50,172 nucleotides of DNA from Acidobacteriota bacterium. GTDB taxonomy: Bacteria; Acidobacteriota; UBA6911; JACQSX01. The position numbers and the translations under genes are program-made. Below the pieces are notes generated by a model. That model ran no database searches. It saw only the letters and a program-made list of their open reading frames with translations, and had not been told where the DNA came from. Location of the stretch: positions 1 to 50,172 of the forward strand of contig JACQSX010000022.1 in the NCBI GenBank assembly GCA_016211105.1, given 5' to 3'. Shown piece after piece: positions 45,203-50,172 of this stretch (the first letter of the stretch is position 1; the number at the start of each line of letters is the position of its first letter).

Positions 45203-46072
45203 ATGGCCAATTTAAGAGATGTACGGAGAAGAATTCGGAGCGTCAGAAACATACAAAAAACGACGCGCGCGATGAAGTTTGTCTCCGCCAGCAAATTGAA
45301 GCGCGCCCAGGATCGAGTTGTCGCGGCACGGCCCTATGCGAACCGTATGTTGGCTGTGTTAAACAGCCTTATTTCTCGGGTGGAGAATCGGGATCACGCG
45401 TTACTTCAACGCCGGGGCTCAGGCCAAATCCTATTGGTAATAATCACTGGAGATAAAGGTCTCTGCGGAGCCTTCAATAGCAACATCATCAAAGCGGCCA
45501 CGGTTTTCCTTAACCAGAAGGCGGGCGCGGAACTCTCTCTTGCGGCAGTCGGCAGAAAGGGATACGACTTCTTCAAACGCCGGCCCTATGAAATCCGCGC
45601 ACAGTACATCAATATCATGGGAAAGTTGGCGTATGAAGAAGCCAAACGAATTGCCGATTTCCTCATTCAGCAGTATAGCGCGCTAGCGCTGGATGAAGTT
45701 TACATCGTCTACAATGAATTCAAGTCCGTGATCCAGCAGCGGGTGACCGTGGAACGATTGTTGCCAATTGGCGAGATTGAGGGATTGCGGGAACAGGTCG
45801 CGCCACGCCTGGATTACATTTACGAACAAGAACCTCAGACGATCTTTAGCCACTTGTTGCCGCGACATGTGGACGTTCAGGTCTATCGAGCGATGCTCGA
45901 GTCGGCGGCCTCAGAGCATGGAGCGCGGATGACGGCGATGGATGCGGCTACTACGAATGCGAAGGATATGATCGAGCGGCTGACATTAAATATGAACCGA
46001 ATTCGCCAAGCGAGTATTACCAAGGAAATTATTGAAATTGTCAGCGGTGCTAACGCGCTGGCGGGAAAATAA
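45203..46072 (+). CDS. atpG: ATP synthase F1 subunit gamma
   Basis: The 289-residue protein shows the two coiled-coil ends of the rotor: LRDVRRRIRSVRNIQKTTRA ... SKLKRAQ at the N-terminus and RMTAMDAATTNAKDMIERLT ... ITKEIIEIVSGA at the C-terminus, with ITGDKGLCGAFNSNIIKAA between. It is the central shaft that couples proton flow to catalysis. Confidence 0.97.
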   Translation: MANLRDVRRRIRSVRNIQKTTRAMKFVSASKLKRAQDRVVAARPYANRMLAVLNSLISRVENRDHALLQRRGSGQILLVIITGDKGLCGAFNSNIIKAATVFLNQKAGAELSLAAVGRKGYDFFKRRPYEIRAQYINIMGKLAYEEAKRIADFLIQQYSALALDEVYIVYNEFKSVIQQRVTVERLLPIGEIEGLREQVAPRLDYIYEQEPQTIFSHLLPRHVDVQVYRAMLESAASEHGARMTAMDAATTNAKDMIERLTLNMNRIRQASITKEIIEIVSGANALAGK

Positions 46073-46139
46073 AACTTCCAGTCAACAAGTCACAAGCGAC
46101 GTAGATAACCTCTGCGATCCGTGAGCGGTGACTATTTAG

Positions 46140-47567
<1,428 letters not shown>

Positions 47568-47637
47568 ATCATCGATGGAGTGATCGAAGGTTCATAATTT
47601 AGCATAGCCTGCAGTAGACCTGGTACGGGAGCGCGAC

Positions 47638-48081
47638 ATGCCGGTTCTGCCGGACCAAATAACGTTGGAAATTGTGACGCCCGAACGCCTTCTTTTCTCT
47701 GGCGCGGTCGATGAAGTTTCGGTTCCAGGAGTGGAAGGATATCTTGGAATCCTGCCAGGACACGCGCCTTTGTTGTCGGAGCTGAAGATTGGCGAAGTCA
47801 TGTACCGGCAAGAAGACACGCGGACCTACTTGTTTTGCTCGTGGGGCTTTCTGGAGGTGTTGCCAGATCGCGTCTCCGTGCTTGCCGAAATTGCCGAGCG
47901 CGCCGAGGACATCGATGTGACCCGCGCACAGGCGGCAAGGGAGCGGGCAGAAAAAAGATTAAAATCCAAGGATCCCGAGACGGACTTTCAACGGGCACGG
48001 ACTGCGTTGGAGAGAGCGCTGGCCCGCCTGCAAGTTGCCAGCAAGGCGAGTCCTAGAGGTCTGGCTGCAGGAGAAGGATAG
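47638..48081 (+). CDS. atpC: ATP synthase F1 subunit epsilon
   Basis: The 147-residue protein has the beta-sandwich start (LEIVTPERLLFSGAVDEVSV, PGVEGYLGILPGHAPLLSEL) and the C-terminal helical hairpin (DVTRAQAARERAEKRLKSKD ...). It is part of the rotor and regulates ATP hydrolysis. It is the last gene of the operon, and the ribosome site GGGAGCG is strong. Confidence 0.95.
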   Translation: MPVLPDQITLEIVTPERLLFSGAVDEVSVPGVEGYLGILPGHAPLLSELKIGEVMYRQEDTRTYLFCSWGFLEVLPDRVSVLAEIAERAEDIDVTRAQAARERAEKRLKSKDPETDFQRARTALERALARLQVASKASPRGLAAGEG

Positions 48082-48189
48082 GCAGTTCTGATTGCGGATT
48101 CTCATTGGTTTGCAGTCAAAGTTCTGCTTTGAATTCTTCAGTTTGACCTATACTTTTGCTGTATGCGCTGAGCCACGTTGGTATGACTC

Positions 48190-48264
48190 CTGCCCGGTGG
48201 TGTAACGGCAACACGCCTGACTCTGGATCAGGTTATCGAGGTTCGAATCCTTGCCGGGCAGCCA
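48190..48264 (+). tRNA. tRNA-Gln, anticodon CTG
   Basis: The acceptor stem is TGCCCGG (48190-48196) with CCGGGCA (48254-48260), discriminator G at 48261, and CCA encoded at 48262-48264. The anticodon arm CCTGA-CTCTGGA-TCAGG gives CTG, which reads CAG. The T loop TTCGAAT is normal. A receiver-domain fragment begins directly after CCA. Confidence 0.96.
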
Positions 48265-48479
48265 AGCCTTCTGATTTCATCATGCCTGGGCGTACCGGCC
48301 AGGGGCTGTACGAACGACTGGTGGCAAAAAGTCCTATGCTGAAAGTATTGTACATGTCCGGGTATTCGGACATTGCCATTTTCCCGAGTGGCGAACTGAA
48401 GCTAGGCGGGCCTGTCCTGCAGAAACCTTTCGCGCCTGGGACACTGGTACAGAAGGTCCGTGAGGTGCTAAGTATATAG
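48265..48479 (+). pseudogene. C-terminal fragment of a response-regulator receiver domain
   Basis: Directly after the tRNA CCA, the frame reads PSDFIMPGRTGQGLYERLVA, then KVLYMSGYSD and LQKPFAPGTLVQKVREVL before TAG (48477-48479). This is the second half of a receiver domain (from the phosphoacceptor D-x-I-M-P-G strand to the last helix, with the KP motif) as found at the end of hybrid sensor kinases. The first half and any partner domain are missing, and no start codon precedes the fragment outside the tRNA. It is a decayed end piece and probably marks a recombination at the tRNA 3' end. Confidence 0.75.
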
Positions 48480-48833
48480 AGGGGAAGGCACCGTCTCGGG
48501 ATCGTCTTGGTGTTATTTCTGAGAATCTTAAGCCTGGTTAAGTTGGAGGGTTAGAGCTCTACAGGAAAAGGTGGACCGTGAGTAACAGGCGCACGAACTC
48601 CAATTCCGCCACCTCCGGTGCTGGCCGGAGGTAATGCCCTAAGTAAGACTTTCTTAGGATATCCACTCTCTAATTCGATCCAGGTGCTCCCGAACGGCAC
48701 TCCGGCTCATCGAGGAATGGGTAGTTTCACACCGGGCGGAACTGGAAGCCAACTGGGACCGTATTATGACGGGCTGTACTGCCGCGTCATTTCCGACTGC
48801 CACCCGTCCGTTTCTCAGCATCGTTTGAGCCCG
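48480..48833. other. 354-bp stretch without recognisable feature
   Basis: No gene, RNA or insertion-sequence end can be supported. A short open frame (48618 on) has a Gly/Ser/Pro-rich product with no ribosome site. It lies between the receiver fragment and the acetyl-CoA synthetase gene, where base composition changes, so it may be the join between old chromosome and acquired DNA. Confidence 0.4.
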
Positions 48834-50172
48834 CTACTCAGCCCGACCGAACGCCCTGATCTCCTCCATTTCCTGCGGCGATAGCTCGCGCGGAACCTCG
48901 CGGCGAGCCAGCTTCTCGCTCTGGACGTGATGGCGGATGTCCTTGACGATCTCAGGGTTCGACAGCGTGGTCGTGTCCCCGACGTCGGCGAAATTGGAGA
49001 TTCCAGCGATGACCCTGCGCATGATCTTTCCGGAGCGGGTCTTGGGCATGTCCGGGACGATCCAGACGTTCTTCGGTCGCGCGATCTTCCCGATCTGGGT
49101 TTCGATCGCCTTGGCCACCTTCTCCTCTATGTCCTTGCTCGGAGTGATCCCTGGTTTCAGCGAGACGTACATCTCTACGGCCCGGCCGCGAAGCTCGTCC
49201 ATCACCGGGACGGCGGCTGCCTCGGCGATCTCCTCGACGGTGATGCTCGCCGACTCGAGTTCCTTGGTCCCCAGCCGGTGCCCAGCGACGTTGATCACGT
49301 CGTCGATTCGGCCGAGGATCCGGAAGTAGCCGTCGGCCGCCTGGACGGCACCATCGCCAGCCAGGTACGGCCAGTCGCGCCAGTTCTTGCTGTTCTTATC
49401 CCGGCAGTACTTCTTGTAGTAGATCTCCACGAATCGCTCGGGCTGGCCCCAGATCGTCTGGAAGATACCGGGCCAGGGGTTGCGGATGCATATGTTGCCG
49501 GCCCGGCCGATTCCGGCCTTGACCACGTTGTGATCCTCGTCGTGGATCACGGGGTAGATCCCGAGGACCCCGGGGCCGCAGCTGCCAGGCTTCATCGGCT
49601 GGAGTGCGGGTAGGGAGCTGCCCAGGAAGCCGCCGTTCTCGGTCTGCCACCAGGTGTCGACGATGACCGCTTCGCCCTTTCCGACGACACTGTGGTACCA
49701 GCGCCAGATGTCGGGCTCGATCGGCTCGCCCACCGTCGTCATGTGCTTGAAGTGGTAATTGTACTTCTTCGGTTCGTCCGGGCCGAGCTTGCGCAGCATG
49801 CGGATCGTCGTGGGGGCGGTGTGGAAGATGTTCACCCCGAGCCGCTCGGCGATTCGCCAGGGACGACCGGGGTCCGGGTAGGCAGGCACTCCCTCGTAAA
49901 TCACGCTCGTCGTCCCGAGCGCAAGTGGGCCGTAGACGATGTATGAGTGACCGGTGATCCACCCGATGTCGGCGAAGCACCAGTACGTATCCTCCGGGTG
50001 GATGTCCTGGTAGTACTTCGACGTGCCGGCGACGTAGGCCAGATACCCGCCGGTGCTGTGCTGGCACCCCTTGGGCCGCGCCGTCGTGCCGCTGGTGTAC
50101 ATGAGGAAGAGCGGGGCTTCGGCCGGCATCGAGACCGGCTTCACTTCGTGCCCGCGGTAGTCCTGCAGGAGC
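48834..50172 (-). CDS. acsA: Acetyl-CoA synthetase (AMP-forming), 5' end outside window
   Basis: The frame runs from TAG (48834-48836) to the right edge, giving the C-terminal 446 or so residues of an enzyme that is usually about 650 long. Family motifs are present: the P-loop-like LFLMYTSGTTARPKG, WITGHSYIVYGPL, the acetate-pocket region VDTWWQTENGG, YLAGDGAVQAADGYFRILGR and the acetylatable lysine motif TRSGKIMRR. It activates acetate to acetyl-CoA through acetyl-AMP, and the lysine is a known site of control by acetylation. The gene is more G+C-rich than its neighbours, with mostly G- or C-ending codons, which points to a different origin. Propionyl-CoA synthetases are close relatives, so acetate as substrate is likely but not certain. 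Confidence 0.93.
   Translation of the reverse strand, partial: LLQDYRGHEVKPVSMPAEAPLFLMYTSGTTARPKGCQHSTGGYLAYVAGTSKYYQDIHPEDTYWCFADIGWITGHSYIVYGPLALGTTSVIYEGVPAYPDPGRPWRIAERLGVNIFHTAPTTIRMLRKLGPDEPKKYNYHFKHMTTVGEPIEPDIWRWYHSVVGKGEAVIVDTWWQTENGGFLGSSLPALQPMKPGSCGPGVLGIYPVIHDEDHNVVKAGIGRAGNICIRNPWPGIFQTIWGQPERFVEIYYKKYCRDKNSKNWRDWPYLAGDGAVQAADGYFRILGRIDDVINVAGHRLGTKELESASITVEEIAEAAAVPVMDELRGRAVEMYVSLKPGITPSKDIEEKVAKAIETQIGKIARPKNVWIVPDMPKTRSGKIMRRVIAGISNFADVGDTTTLSNPEIVKDIRHHVQSEKLARREVPRELSPQEMEEIRAFGRAE

Noticed and set aside
48156..48264. Protein start within the tRNA-Gln region
   Set aside because: The bases are fully explained by the tRNA cloverleaf; the receiver fragment only begins after CCA.
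49396..50067. Long open frames on both strands inside acs (also 48927-49613)
   Set aside because: Arg/His/Pro-rich products typical of shadow frames in G+C-rich coding DNA; the acs frame has clear motifs.

Overview
The window looks like part of a free-living, aerobic, Gram-negative bacterial chromosome of roughly mid-50s % G+C (judged by eye, not computed). The best guess is Acidobacteriota. The main support is a very large outer-membrane receptor with an N-terminal carboxypeptidase-regulatory-like domain (typical of that phylum), a GMC oxidoreductase operon behind it, a split b/b' ATP synthase operon, and two conserved proteins of unknown function that I associate with that phylum. This assignment is inference; no rRNA is present.

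Layout. 1-1021 is a mobile-DNA scar: a tyrosine recombinase running off the left edge and a 38-codon minigene that joins the two ends of an integron-type integrase. 1022-3751 carries glcD and a class-C beta-lactamase-fold hydrolase, with a perfect 28-bp palindrome between them. 3949-7093 is a molybdate module: a small HTH-Mop regulator translationally chained to modA-modB-modC. 7165-12448 holds ispG, a secreted NTF2-like protein, a LysR regulator and RNase R; rnr overlaps selA tail to tail. cspA (-) and purH (+) diverge from interlocked promoters. purH is followed by gpsA, an HD-GYP cyclic-di-GMP phosphodiesterase, coaX and a conserved unknown gene, whose stop codon is the target site of a 797-bp IS630-type deletion derivative.

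21360-27659 (all on the minus strand) looks like one operon: TonB-dependent receptor, GMC dehydrogenase with a four-cysteine motif, a Tat-dependent gamma subunit, and a one-haem cytochrome c fused to a Cu/Zn-SOD-like domain that appears to have lost its metal ligands. Together they suggest uptake plus periplasmic oxidation of a sugar or alcohol, with electrons leaving through the cytochrome. This is the strongest candidate for an undescribed system in the window. A second broken IS630 transposase separates it from comEC.

31202-34188 has a secreted TPR protein, tRNA-Leu(GAG), an unknown gene and a phosphoglycolate-phosphatase-like gene. 34633-39846 is one giant gene (1737 aa) with DUF4011, superfamily-1 helicase and Vsr-like nuclease parts, resembling single-gene anti-phage systems. 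Next come an acyl-CoA thioesterase, a divergent spacer with three DnaA-box-like sites, and queG. 42023-48081 is the F1Fo ATP synthase operon in the order b', b, delta, alpha, gamma, beta, epsilon; the a and c subunits are not here. It is followed by tRNA-Gln(CTG), abutted by a receiver-domain fragment, a featureless stretch, and a more G+C-rich acetyl-CoA synthetase gene that runs off the right edge. No CRISPR array or rRNA was seen.
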